This document shows, one piece after another, positions 34,153 to 42,713 of a DNA stretch of 64,000 bases. The notes under the pieces were generated by a model. That model was given only the letters and a program-made list of their open reading frames with translations, did no database searches and had not been told where the DNA came from. Position numbers and translations under genes: made by a program. How positions within the stretch are numbered: position 1 is the first letter of the stretch; each line of letters begins with the position of its first letter. This stretch comes from Sporisorium sorghi (taxonomy: Eukaryota > Basidiomycota > Ustilaginomycetes > Ustilaginales > Ustilaginaceae), in contig JALCCG010000001.1 of assembly GCA_023212695.1 (NCBI GenBank), forward strand, positions 581,688-645,687, in the 5' to 3' direction.

Positions 34153-34181
34153 ATTATGCTCAACATGCCAATTTATGTCAA
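34153..34181 (-). promoter_or_regulatory. Near-consensus promoter of the ACP/ATP-grasp operon
   Basis: On the minus strand a perfect TTGACA (34181-34176), a 17-nt spacer and CATAAT (34158-34153) form a strong sigma-A-type promoter, about 110 nt before the ACP start. The leader begins with GGAAAAGGGAGGGG, a purine-rich stretch. No obvious operator was seen. Confidence 0.8.
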
Positions 34182-34354
34182 TGATAAATACCGTTGCGTT
34201 GATGACTTTCAACAATTACTGCCGGAGTAATACAGACACGGCGGTCCTCATGCACCAGCTAATATATATGCGTTGTTCCAATAGGCAATTCATATGAATG
34301 CACGCAAAATCTACATGTCACCTTCCCGTCTACCATACGGAAGCCGCCAATATT

Positions 34355-34547
34355 CTATATTTTCTTTCTCAACATGTGGAGATGATCCTGCAAATCATCC
34401 TCCATGATCTGTATACCGGGCTCCTGCGAAGGCTTCATTTTATCGTCAAACCTTCGCATAAGCACTTCAGCAGCTGGAAGCACAGCGACTCCCTTTGACT
34501 GTGTCTTTTTTGTCCGCCATCGCATCGACAATTAACCTAAATTGCAT
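34355..34547 (-). pseudogene. Small frameshifted gene, possibly YCII-related
   Basis: A start at 34547 has an excellent ribosome binding site (GAGGAGGG 6 nt upstream) but the frame stops after 26 codons (34467). The coding signal continues in another frame (LPAAEVLMRRFDDKMKPSQ) to a TAG at 34355. One extra G in the run AAAGGGAG (about 34490) would explain the break. A 63-residue product is implied. Its N-terminus (MQFRLIVDAMADK) is reminiscent of YCII-related proteins, but this is weak. It lies directly behind the DUF998 gene and may be a decayed gene, a sequencing error, or real frameshifting. Confidence 0.5.
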
Positions 34548-34575
34548 TTGGATTCCCTCCTCGTATTTATGCTTC

Positions 34576-35232
34576 TTATACCTGGAGTGTTTCAGCACGC
34601 AATTTCGCGGCAAGCAGCGAAACCCAACCGAAAGCAACCATTCCGGCGCTGCCCATAATAACGCCAATCCAAGCACTGTTCATCGAACCTACTATGATGA
34701 GCACAGGCGCAATAATGCAAGATGCAATGCAATAGAAGCTCCAACCACGCTCGCCTTGTGAAGCAAACCGACTTGCAAAGACCATATTGGCCACGATCAG
34801 GCAAATAAAGGCGGTAAAAAAAGCTGCCGAGTGAAGGGCTGCATGGCCGCTCATCGATGTCGGCGCTTCTGCGGGCGCACCCGGAGGAAAGCTGAGCCCA
34901 GGGTCTGGTCGAAACAGGCCGGCCATCATCATGCCAATCCCATAGATTCCAATAAGCAGAGCCCCCCATGTACCTCCCTGGAATCCACGAAGTAAACGGC
35001 GCACGCCAATCGCCGCACATACAGCAAGCAATCCAGTAATGAAGAAATTAGCGCTCTGGACCCATCCCGCATCCCCCAAAGTAAGAGTACTGATAGCGTG
35101 GAGCCTGATATCAAATCCCGTACGCGTAAACGATTGAATAATAGCTACTACATAGAACAACGGGGTGGATATAACTCCACCCATCAGAAGCATACGAATC
35201 ACCTTATAATTTTGCTTGTTTATCATCATCAT
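34576..35232 (-). CDS. DUF998 integral membrane protein
   Basis: 218 residues with six predicted membrane helices. The segments HAISTLTLGDAGWVQSANFFITGLL and GLFRPDPGLSFPPGAP and LHSAAFFTAF match the DUF998 family of unknown function. ATG-rich start (MMMINKQ) behind GGAGGAAG. It lies ahead of the small frameshifted gene and upstream of the ACP operon, but the strong promoter at 34153 probably separates them. Confidence 0.85.
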   Translation of the reverse strand: MMMINKQNYKVIRMLLMGGVISTPLFYVVAIIQSFTRTGFDIRLHAISTLTLGDAGWVQSANFFITGLLAVCAAIGVRRLLRGFQGGTWGALLIGIYGIGMMMAGLFRPDPGLSFPPGAPAEAPTSMSGHAALHSAAFFTAFICLIVANMVFASRFASQGERGWSFYCIASCIIAPVLIIVGSMNSAWIGVIMGSAGMVAFGWVSLLAAKLRAETLQV

Positions 35233-35392
35233 GATCTTCTTCCTCCTTAATTTTCCTTTTTACCTACGCAGAATGAACTTCTCCGTTATATAGACAACGA
35301 ACAAGAGCAGAGCTAATCGACATTCCTCCATTCTTTTTTTGCGATTTTAATGGAATGGCTCGTTAACGATGTTCTATCGCTGTATAAAAAAA

Positions 35393-35417
35393 CAAGCCCT
35401 GCTAAGAGCAAGGCTTG
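35393..35417 (-). terminator. Terminator of the chemoreceptor gene
   Basis: CAAGCC-C-TGC TAAGA GCA-A-GGCTTG, with seven A upstream on the plus strand (a T-run on the minus transcript), lies about 95 nt after the stop of the chemoreceptor gene. Confidence 0.8.
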
Positions 35418-35512
35418 CTGTAGGATGAGTTTCCTCTAAAATACTACTTCGCAGGCATATCGAGAGATGTAAACCGGGTCAGCCGTACAGCTTCTCTCCA
35501 GCCTGAAGTGAA

Positions 35513-37597
35513 TCACTTATTATTTATGGTGAATTTTTTTACATTATCCTCCAGATCCGTGGACAGTGCCTTGAGCTGAGACAGATAATCTGCCAAGTCA
35601 TCAATCGTAGCCAATTGCTCCTCAGCAGCCGCAGACACGTCTTGAGTAATGGCTGCATTTTCTTCAGTAATCGCTGATATATTGGTAAAGACGTCCGTAA
35701 GTGCATACCGCTTTTCTTCCATCAACTGGATATGGACATCTACCTCGCTTGTTTTATCCACTTGGCTGTCAACGGAGACCATAATGTCGTTAAAGATCGA
35801 TTCCGTTTCCCGTACAGCTGTTTCTTGATCCCTGAAGAGCTCACGGGATGTGCCGATAGCCTGAACTGCCGCACCTACCTGACTGTTTACGTTTGAAATA
35901 ATGTAGCTAATACTGTTCACCGCGGAAGCTGATTGCTCAGCGAGCTTGCGGATCTCGGCAGCTACAACGGAGAATCCACGCCCATGCTCGCCTGCTCTGG
36001 AAGCCTCGATCGAAGCGTTTAGGGCCAGCAGGTTGGTCTGTCTGGATATTTCAAGGATTGTGACAAGTATGCTGCTGATTTCACCTGCACTTTCATTCAC
36101 TTGATTAATGGCCAGTGCTGTTTCTTCTGACGCTTTCAGTGTATTGTTGAATCTTCCTACCAACTCCTGCATAATGACGATCCCTCGTTGATTAAGCTCA
36201 CCCGTATGTCGAGCAATATCCAGTATTTCCTGAGTGGATGTAGTGACCTGATCGATCGCTCCGCCGAGTTCTTCTACTTTTTCAGAGCCATTCATAACAG
36301 TGCTCGCTTCTTCACTGGATGCGGTAGAAAGCTGGATGATGGACTCGGTTATTTGAGAGGAAGCCTTTTGAGTCTGATCCATACCATCTTTAAGGTTGGA
36401 CGCCGATTGTGAGACAATATGCACCGAACCCGATATCCCACCGATTATTCTCTGCAAATCCTGCTTCATGACATCCATGGCCCGAACCATTGTGCCTACC
36501 TCGCTCTTCTTCTTCAACATCGCTTGTGGAATTTCAGCGGCAAGATTACCACTACCAATTTGCTGCAGATAATGTACAGCAGCATGAATCGGCTTGGTAA
36601 TCGCGCCGGATACAATCAACGAGACACCGATGGCAATCAGGACGATAATTCCCATAACAATGAAAATAATTCGCTGGATCGCATCGATGGATTCCTCGAT
36701 TTCACTCTTGTCCATGATCGCGATATATCTCCACTGGGTTTCCGGTGATACAAAGACGCTGGCTGTGTAGTTCTTGTTATCCAAGGTGATATCAAAATTC
36801 TGATCTTTCAACTTGTCGATTTCAGTAAATTCCTTTACACCCAGATCCTTCAGCGTTTTGAAATTCGTTTCCGGGTTCTTAGGATTCGCCAGAACTGTAC
36901 CATTTTGGTCTGCCAGAATGACATAGCCAGTTTCACCGATTTTAATGTCATTGATGGTCTCCGTCAGTGATTCCAAGCTTACATCTACACCTTGAACACC
37001 AACGATGTTGCCTGCCTTGTCCTTGATGGTAACGGATGAACTGACAATTGGAACATTTCCGGTAAACGAAGCATAAGCACCTGTGCGCATGACTTTATCC
37101 GGGTTATCGATAGCCTGGGTGTACCACTCCCTGGGTCTTGGGTCGAATTTATCGTTAGAAGTACCTTCCGGCCATTGAATGTATCCACCATCCTTTGTTC
37201 CCAAATAGATGTAAGCAACATTCGGATGTGTTTTGGAATAATTCAAGAAAAAGTTGTAAATGTCCGATTCCAAACCTGCTTTTTTTGATGGCGTCATCTG
37301 AATGGTCCCGTCTTGGCCTACTTCATTCACATAAGAGGTGATGGATTTATCGATCTGCTTAGTGAGAGGATGATTAGCGAAGTATTCAACCGATTCATTT
37401 ACCGTATTAAAGTATAGGTTCATAGCACCACTAACTTGCTTAATTTCCTTACGAGTGGCTTCATAGAAATTATTTTCCATGTCATTCTTAACTTTTTGGT
37501 CTATCGCGAGGCCTAGTGATAATGTCGATATCAATACCATGACGACCATCGTAACCAATAGTTGAATTTTTAGATTCCATTGCAATTTCTTTCTCAT
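35513..37597 (-). CDS. Methyl-accepting chemotaxis protein with dCache sensor
   Basis: 694 residues: membrane helix at about 11-30, a large extracellular dCache_1 domain (about 35-300, with [23 protein letters not shown] and the second lobe [18 protein letters not shown]), a second helix at about 307-332, HAMP (about 333-385), and a cytoplasmic signalling domain with the conserved tip [30 protein letters not shown]. No C-terminal NWETF pentapeptide. It senses a small ligand, often an amino acid in this class, and signals to CheA. Its start codon is overlapped by a nine-codon leader. Confidence 0.95.
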   Translation of the reverse strand: MRKKLQWNLKIQLLVTMVVMVLISTLSLGLAIDQKVKNDMENNFYEATRKEIKQVSGAMNLYFNTVNESVEYFANHPLTKQIDKSITSYVNEVGQDGTIQMTPSKKAGLESDIYNFFLNYSKTHPNVAYIYLGTKDGGYIQWPEGTSNDKFDPRPREWYTQAIDNPDKVMRTGAYASFTGNVPIVSSSVTIKDKAGNIVGVQGVDVSLESLTETINDIKIGETGYVILADQNGTVLANPKNPETNFKTLKDLGVKEFTEIDKLKDQNFDITLDNKNYTASVFVSPETQWRYIAIMDKSEIEESIDAIQRIIFIVMGIIVLIAIGVSLIVSGAITKPIHAAVHYLQQIGSGNLAAEIPQAMLKKKSEVGTMVRAMDVMKQDLQRIIGGISGSVHIVSQSASNLKDGMDQTQKASSQITESIIQLSTASSEEASTVMNGSEKVEELGGAIDQVTTSTQEILDIARHTGELNQRGIVIMQELVGRFNNTLKASEETALAINQVNESAGEISSILVTILEISRQTNLLALNASIEASRAGEHGRGFSVVAAEIRKLAEQSASAVNSISYIISNVNSQVGAAVQAIGTSRELFRDQETAVRETESIFNDIMVSVDSQVDKTSEVDVHIQLMEEKRYALTDVFTNISAITEENAAITQDVSAAAEEQLATIDDLADYLSQLKALSTDLEDNVKKFTINNK

Positions 37598-37640
37598 GTT
37601 GTTTCTCCTCCAGTTTCTCTCATGTTGCTTCTCCTCCAGT
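37593..37640. repeat. Tandem 24-nt duplication of the chemoreceptor start region
   Basis: Two adjacent 24-nt units (37593-37616 and 37617-37640) differ at only two positions. Each contains, on the minus strand, CTGGAGGAGAAnCAACATGAGA, that is, a complete ribosome binding site and ATG. The outer copy opens a nine-codon frame. Confidence 0.85.
37594..37623 (-). CDS. Nine-codon leader ORF coupled to the chemoreceptor
   Basis: The outer copy of the duplication has GGAGGAG 6-8 nt before an ATG that reads MRETGGETT and stops at a TGA overlapping the chemoreceptor ATG (ATGA). It could couple or tune translation of the receptor. Whether it is translated is unproven. Confidence 0.45.
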   Translation of the reverse strand: MRETGGETT

Positions 37641-37696
37641 GTTAAAACATTTATGTATGTGTCCTTACATTCTATCGGCCGAAGGAGTGGATTTTG

Positions 37697-37730
37697 TTAA
37701 AAATTTGTCGAATTGTTCACAAATTTTTAA
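37697..37730. promoter_or_regulatory. 12-bp perfect inverted repeat between divergent genes
   Basis: TTAAAAATTTGT and ACAAATTTTTAA are separated by 10 nt, between the chemoreceptor and the divergent amidase. There is no T-run placement for termination of either gene, so it may be an operator for an unknown regulator. Confidence 0.35.
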
Positions 37731-37840
37731 GACTTTGGTTGGATACTATTCATTTTCACACTATTTACAACGATATTAATACAGGGAGAGAGAAACATAA
37801 TGAGTAATTTGTACTATTCAAACATCAGGAGGTAAGACAC

Positions 37841-39463
37841 TTGAGTAAAAGAATTTTAAATTTCAAAGTATTATTAGCTATTTTGTTAATTGCAGCCATT
37901 TTTCCATGGAATCATGCAAATGCCGAAATAAAGAAACAGGCGTTTGAACCGTTTGAGAAAAGTATTGATGAAGTCGCAACTGCTTTGAAAACGAAGCAAA
38001 TTACATCGGAAGAACTCGTAGAATATTATCTGAAGCGTATTGAGGCCTTTGACAAGCAAGGTCCCACTATAAATTCCATTATTACAATTAACAACAAAGC
38101 GCTTGAAACAGCAAAAGCTCTGGATACTGAACTTAAAAAGAAAGGTCCAAGAAGCAAACTGCACGGCATTCCTTTTGTCGTTAAGGATAATTACGACGTC
38201 GTGGGCATGCCGACAACAGGCGGATCCGTTGCTCTGAAGAATGCCTATCCGACCAAGAATGCATTCACCGTACAGAAGCTTGTCGATGCCGGGGCTATTG
38301 TAATTGCCAAAACAAACATGTCTGAGCTTGCCGCTTCCTACGGAAGACTGGGCTATAGCTCCATGGGCGGTTTAACAATCAATCCTTATAATCTGAATCG
38401 TGATGCTTCGGGGTCCAGCAGTGGCAGTGCTGCAGCTGTTGCGGCTAATTTTGCCGTATTCGGGCTTGGAACGGATACTTCCGGTTCGGTCAGAGGTCCA
38501 GCTAACGTTACCGGCCTCGTAGGTATCAGACCAACTATGGGATTGACCAGCCGCAGCGGCGTCATTCCCAGCTCACTCTCTCTGGACGTAACGGGCCCTA
38601 TGGCACGCAGTGTGAAGGACGCTGGCTTAGTACTCACTGCGATGGCTGGTACAGATAAAGAAGATAAAGCAACAAAATTTGCGAAACAGCATGTTCAAGA
38701 CTACACCAAAGCATTAGATTCTTCTTCGTTGAAGCATGCACGCATTGGGGTCGCAACTGATTTCTTCGGTGACCATGTCGAAGTGGATACGATAACAAAT
38801 CAAGCAATCGCGAAAATGAAAAGTATGGGAACGGTTGTCGTACCTGTATCGTTCTCCAACCAAACCAAATACCTCTGGACTCCGGTGCTTGGACCGGTCG
38901 GGGATGCCGAATTCAAAAGCCAGTTTGAAAAATTCTTAAGTTTCCTTCCTGCTGGCGCACCCAAAACGCTGCAGGACGTGATTGACATTAGTGAGTCTCC
39001 TGAAGTATTGAACTCGAAGACGCCTGTTAACCCCGCACGTCTGGAAGGCTTGAAGACAGCATTGGCACAAGCGGATACGCTGTATTCCAAAGAATACAAG
39101 AACATCATGAACAAAGAAATTCCGAAGACCCGTGAGGAAATCACGAAAATAATGAAGGACAACAAACTTGATGCGATTGTCTTTCCTACCATGTCCTGCC
39201 CGGCTTCGAACCGTTTTGACAAAGAAGATCCTGCTTATATCTGTGAAGCATATGACACCTATGCCGCAAGTTATGTGGCATCAGCAACAGGCTTCCCTGA
39301 AATCACCGTCCCTGCAGGAGCAGTGGAAGCAGGAGTACCCGTGGGCATCTCGTTCCTCGGTACGGCATACAGTGAGCAAAAGCTTCTTGATCTTGCCTAT
39401 TCCTTTGAGCAAGCTACCCATGCCAGATTCGTTCCTGTTCATACACCAGAAACTATTCAGTAA
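37841..39463 (+). CDS. Secreted amidase-signature-family hydrolase
   Basis: 540 residues. A signal peptide (about 1-28, LLAILLIAAIFPWNHANA) precedes an amidase-signature domain with the Ser-cisSer-Lys set: Lys115 in FVVKDNYD, the Gly/Ser loop SGSSSGSAAAV (190-200) and the nucleophile Ser216 in DTSGSVRGPA. It hydrolyses an amide bond outside the membrane, unlike cytosolic GatA. The start is TTG with AGGAGG 8 nt upstream. Extracellular members of this family in Bacillales are annotated only generally; the substrate is unknown. Confidence 0.92.
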   Translation: MSKRILNFKVLLAILLIAAIFPWNHANAEIKKQAFEPFEKSIDEVATALKTKQITSEELVEYYLKRIEAFDKQGPTINSIITINNKALETAKALDTELKKKGPRSKLHGIPFVVKDNYDVVGMPTTGGSVALKNAYPTKNAFTVQKLVDAGAIVIAKTNMSELAASYGRLGYSSMGGLTINPYNLNRDASGSSSGSAAAVAANFAVFGLGTDTSGSVRGPANVTGLVGIRPTMGLTSRSGVIPSSLSLDVTGPMARSVKDAGLVLTAMAGTDKEDKATKFAKQHVQDYTKALDSSSLKHARIGVATDFFGDHVEVDTITNQAIAKMKSMGTVVVPVSFSNQTKYLWTPVLGPVGDAEFKSQFEKFLSFLPAGAPKTLQDVIDISESPEVLNSKTPVNPARLEGLKTALAQADTLYSKEYKNIMNKEIPKTREEITKIMKDNKLDAIVFPTMSCPASNRFDKEDPAYICEAYDTYAASYVASATGFPEITVPAGAVEAGVPVGISFLGTAYSEQKLLDLAYSFEQATHARFVPVHTPETIQ

Positions 39464-39835
39464 CGACATGACAGCCTCTGAATTCGCTCATTCTCTCCCT
39501 CAACATGCAGGCTGAAGAAACTACGATACCGCTCCGTTCCATACGGAGCGGTTTTCTGTTTTATGGGAAAGAAGACCAAGCCTCATTCCAGGCAAGCAGG
39601 GACAATTTCTTTTAATGAGAATTCCATTCGACTTGCACATTACCTGAAGCACAAACGAGCAGCCTTAGTCCGGTCAAGATCCGAACTAAGGCTGCTTAGA
39701 GAGGCTTTTTATATAGTTGTCTGCTTGACACCAATGGCTATACTGAACGATACACGAGAGCATATGAATATTGCTCTCCCTCTGCTCGGAAGATATGGCT
39801 GTTCCAGCAGCCTGTTCTAGCCAAAGCTACCGTGG
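39464..39835. other. Convergent intergenic region
   Basis: This 372-nt stretch between the amidase and the beta-glucanase holds the amidase terminator and a second hairpin (39658-39696: AGCAGCCTTAGT with ACTAAGGCTGCT, then TAGAGAGGCTTTTT). The second may end the GH16 transcript or be a leftover. A plus-strand frame at 39563-39820 has no ribosome binding site and spans that hairpin, so I do not call it. Confidence 0.5.
39528..39552 (+). terminator. Terminator of the amidase gene
   Basis: A perfect 10-bp stem ACCGCTCCGT/ACGGAGCGGT with a 5-nt loop is followed by TTTCTGTTTT, about 65 nt after the stop codon. Confidence 0.9.
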
Positions 39836-42463
39836 TTACTCCGGTGTGCCTTGAGTTACCCCGTGAACATAGGTGAACCAAGGGGTGTCCAGAGCTCCTT
39901 GCCCCGGGTTATACGTAAAGAAGTACTCGACAGTATCCCCATGTTTCAGATTCTTCACAGGATACGTATAGTTGCCGTTTCCAGTCGGAGTCATGGCTAC
40001 ATTCAACTGCCCTCCGTTATTGACCTTATAGTGCAGATCCGCAAAGGTTGCACCATTGACATAAAACAGCAAGTCATCGCCGGTTTTCTTCAGGCCCCGC
40101 ACTTCATCGCCAATGATGATGACGGTGGATGGTTTAGGCACAACCGTGATGGTGGAAGCCGCAGTATGATTGCCGTCAACGGTTGTCGCCGTTACGGTTG
40201 CCGTTCCCGGAGCAAGCCCGGTCACGAGCCCGTTCTGACTCACGGAAGCAACACCGGAGCCCGATACGGACCAAGTGACCTGCTTGTTCGATGCATTCGC
40301 CGGTGCTGTGCTGGCGTTTAACTGAAGGGTCTGTCCGACTTCCACCTGCGCAGTCGCCGGATTCAAGGTTACGCCGGTCACCGGAACATTTCCAGGATTC
40401 GATCCGCCGTTCTCTTTATAGACCCGCACGTAATCAACCTGCATCGTAGCAGGGATATCAGACGGCCCCGGGGAGATGCCACCGTCAAAATTCCCGCCCA
40501 GCGCCAAATTCATAATGAGATAGAACGGCTGGTCGAACGGTGCGTTCGGATTATTTGGTGCGGCCAGTGAATACCATTGCTCGTTCGTCACTTTGAAGAA
40601 GAACTTGCCATCTACATACCATTTGATGTTGTCCTCTTCCCAGACTACAGAATATACATGATAGTCATTGTTGATGGTCTGCCCTTGAGGGAAATGATAT
40701 TCGCCAGAAATATGCCGGTTCGCCGGCCATGTCCCACCGAAGTGAACGGCCCCGCTCGTCGAGCCAGGCAATCTTCCTCTTGCTTCCATTACATCGATTT
40801 CGCCAGATGCGGCCCATGTTCCGTAAGGACTGTCTTGCGGAAGCATCCACAATGCCGGCCATATGCCATTGCCTGTCGGCAGCTTGGCACGGAAGTCAAC
40901 CCGGCCATACGTAAGGGTGAAGTGATTTTTCGTGTTGATTTTCCCGGAGGAATATTGTGCATACCGGTTTGGATCCTGCGGGAAAGATTTCGGATCATTC
41001 AAAGCCCGAATGTTCAGCTTTCCATCCTGCACGAATACATTTTGCGCACTGTCAGTATAGTGCTGCAATTCCGCATTGCCCCAACCCCATGTATTCGGAT
41101 CATCATTGAGATAATAGCCCTGCTCATAATTCCATTTGCTCATATCCAGCGAAGTCCCGCTAAATTCGTCCTGCCAGATGAGATTCATGCCGTCGATGGC
41201 CGGATTGCTCGGCGTTCCGATGACAATGTCTTCTTGGTCGCTGACATCCGGACGAGGCGCATTGGGATTGCCGATAAACGTATAGTTAACATAATTGCTG
41301 CCCACGCTGCCACCTTTTTGCCCGTTCAATGGATAGCCGATACGGATCAGCATGTCTTCCTGGATAGGCTGAAACCACAGGCCATAGATGTAGTCGGCCC
41401 AGTATCCCCATTGATTGGCATCCGACATATTGTTATAGCCGTTGGCGGAGTATGTAAATCCACTCAGACCCGAATCCCCCATGTTCACCCATTGCCCGTT
41501 GATGTTGATTTGGTATACAAAATTGTCAAGCTCTGTACCGATTGGCGCACCTCCATCGATCTTAGGCAGCGGTACGCCGATAGCGCCGTTCGCATCCGCT
41601 GTAAACGTTGTTCCTTCATAAGGCGTAATGACATATGAATTCCTTACAGGTTCATTAAACGTGATGGTATATACAACGTTAGTCCCGGAGGTCTTTGACT
41701 CCAATTTGACGTTAATCGACTCCGTTACGTTAAACCAGTACCCGCCGCCTCCATCAGTGAATTGCCCGAAGTTCTGATCGTAAATCCAGCCGCTGGCAGC
41801 GTTGTTGTCGATATCAATCCACGTGCTGCTGTTGACTGGCTTTACATACACCTTCAGATCATCTGCGACAGCTTCATACGTCACGGCCGGATCGTTATTG
41901 AACGTGGGGTAAGTAAAACCGGCTCCACCCGTGAAGCTTGCTGTTATCTGTGGCCCTTGCGTAGGTGTCATGGCTGAAATCGTGGTTTTGTTAATGTTCT
42001 GAAATACAAGCGTGTAATTCAATGTGACTCCATTCGCCTTGGAGTACAGCTGAATCTCGGTCGTTGCCGAGAGGGTGAACCAATATCCTGTAAAACCGCC
42101 ATCACTCCAGTGTCCCCAGTTCTGGTTATAGATAAAACTGCTGACACTATCAATATCGACCCAGTTTGCGCCTACTTTTACTTTAACGCCAACGTCCTGG
42201 GCAACATCATTCCAGGTGGCGGAGCCCCCGTTGAATTTGGGCATAACAAAACCGTAGCTGGCCTGTCCCACCCCTGATTTGGAGATAATGGGTCCGTCTG
42301 CTGCTGAAAAGTAATCCATAGAGGTAACCGTCGTGGCTGCCGCCTCCGCGCCGTGAACCTGGGCAGGCTGCCACAGGCTAACGCTTGCCAGCATCCCTAT
42401 TGCTAAGAATAAACTTAATGCTTTTTGCATAAACCGTCTTTCTATCGTGCGAGAACGCCTCAT
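39836..42463 (-). CDS. Secreted multidomain GH16 beta-1,3(4)-glucanase with CBM56
   Basis: 875 residues: signal peptide (about 1-41), three related modules of about 110 residues (55-160, 165-275, 280-400), a GH16 catalytic domain (about 425-685; active site GEIDVMEARG, Glu555 and Glu560), a bacterial Ig-like group 2 domain (about 693-775) and a C-terminal CBM56-type beta-1,3-glucan-binding module (about 780-868, FADLHYKVNNGGQLNVAM). It should cut laminarin- or fungal-wall-type glucans. GGGAGGG is 5 nt before the ATG. A cre-like box lies upstream. The N-terminal modules share YNQNWG/YDQNFG, SDGG/TDGG and GYWF motifs and are not a named CBM that I recognise. Confidence 0.93.
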   Translation of the reverse strand: MRRSRTIERRFMQKALSLFLAIGMLASVSLWQPAQVHGAEAAATTVTSMDYFSAADGPIISKSGVGQASYGFVMPKFNGGSATWNDVAQDVGVKVKVGANWVDIDSVSSFIYNQNWGHWSDGGFTGYWFTLSATTEIQLYSKANGVTLNYTLVFQNINKTTISAMTPTQGPQITASFTGGAGFTYPTFNNDPAVTYEAVADDLKVYVKPVNSSTWIDIDNNAASGWIYDQNFGQFTDGGGGYWFNVTESINVKLESKTSGTNVVYTITFNEPVRNSYVITPYEGTTFTADANGAIGVPLPKIDGGAPIGTELDNFVYQININGQWVNMGDSGLSGFTYSANGYNNMSDANQWGYWADYIYGLWFQPIQEDMLIRIGYPLNGQKGGSVGSNYVNYTFIGNPNAPRPDVSDQEDIVIGTPSNPAIDGMNLIWQDEFSGTSLDMSKWNYEQGYYLNDDPNTWGWGNAELQHYTDSAQNVFVQDGKLNIRALNDPKSFPQDPNRYAQYSSGKINTKNHFTLTYGRVDFRAKLPTGNGIWPALWMLPQDSPYGTWAASGEIDVMEARGRLPGSTSGAVHFGGTWPANRHISGEYHFPQGQTINNDYHVYSVVWEEDNIKWYVDGKFFFKVTNEQWYSLAAPNNPNAPFDQPFYLIMNLALGGNFDGGISPGPSDIPATMQVDYVRVYKENGGSNPGNVPVTGVTLNPATAQVEVGQTLQLNASTAPANASNKQVTWSVSGSGVASVSQNGLVTGLAPGTATVTATTVDGNHTAASTITVVPKPSTVIIIGDEVRGLKKTGDDLLFYVNGATFADLHYKVNNGGQLNVAMTPTGNGNYTYPVKNLKHGDTVEYFFTYNPGQGALDTPWFTYVHGVTQGTPE

Positions 42464-42509
42464 AAATACCCTCCCTTAATCTGATAGATTCTCAATCTCT
42501 GTGCATTTA

Positions 42510-42523
42510 GGAAAACGCTTACA
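42510..42523 (-). promoter_or_regulatory. Putative CcpA binding site (cre) of the GH16 gene
   Basis: GGAAAACGCTTACA matches 12 of 14 positions of the Bacillus cre form TGAAAACGCTTTCA and lies 47 nt before the GH16 start. Glucose repression of this glucanase is plausible. Confidence 0.5.
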
Positions 42524-42627
42524 GATGAGATCCTCTTCATTCTATCGAATTCGGAATCAGATAAACAGGTACCATTTTTTGGGTTCAGGCCTCTTATTTT
42601 GGCTGTCTACAATATGTGAAAGAACCT

Positions 42628-42657
42628 TTGTATCAACTCATGTGGATTTGATATACT
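42628..42657 (+). promoter_or_regulatory. Promoter of msrA
   Basis: TTGTAT (42628-42633), an 18-nt spacer and TATACT (42652-42657) precede the msrA ribosome binding site by about 40 nt. Confidence 0.6.
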
Positions 42658-42713
42658 GAACATCTACGAATCTATCAGATCCAATAACAAGATATCGAAA
42701 GAGGTTGAGCATA

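Noticed and set aside
26221..34181. Graspetide (RiPP) cluster interpretation
   Set aside because: ATP-grasp plus SPASM could suggest a grasp-with-SPASM RiPP, but there is no recognisable precursor peptide and the ATP-grasp gene sits beside an ACP, so a carrier-protein pathway fits better.
34548..34676. N-terminal extension of the small frameshifted gene
   Set aside because: The extension lies inside the DUF998 gene in a shadow frame; the strong ribosome binding site fixes the start at 34547.
39563..39820. 85-codon plus-strand frame between amidase and GH16 genes
   Set aside because: No ribosome binding site, overlaps a 12-bp stem hairpin, and composition is not gene-like.
40577..41638. 353-codon plus-strand frame antisense to the GH16 gene
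   Set aside because: It lies wholly inside the GH16 coding region, has no recognisable domain or ribosome binding site, and its composition is that of a shadow frame.
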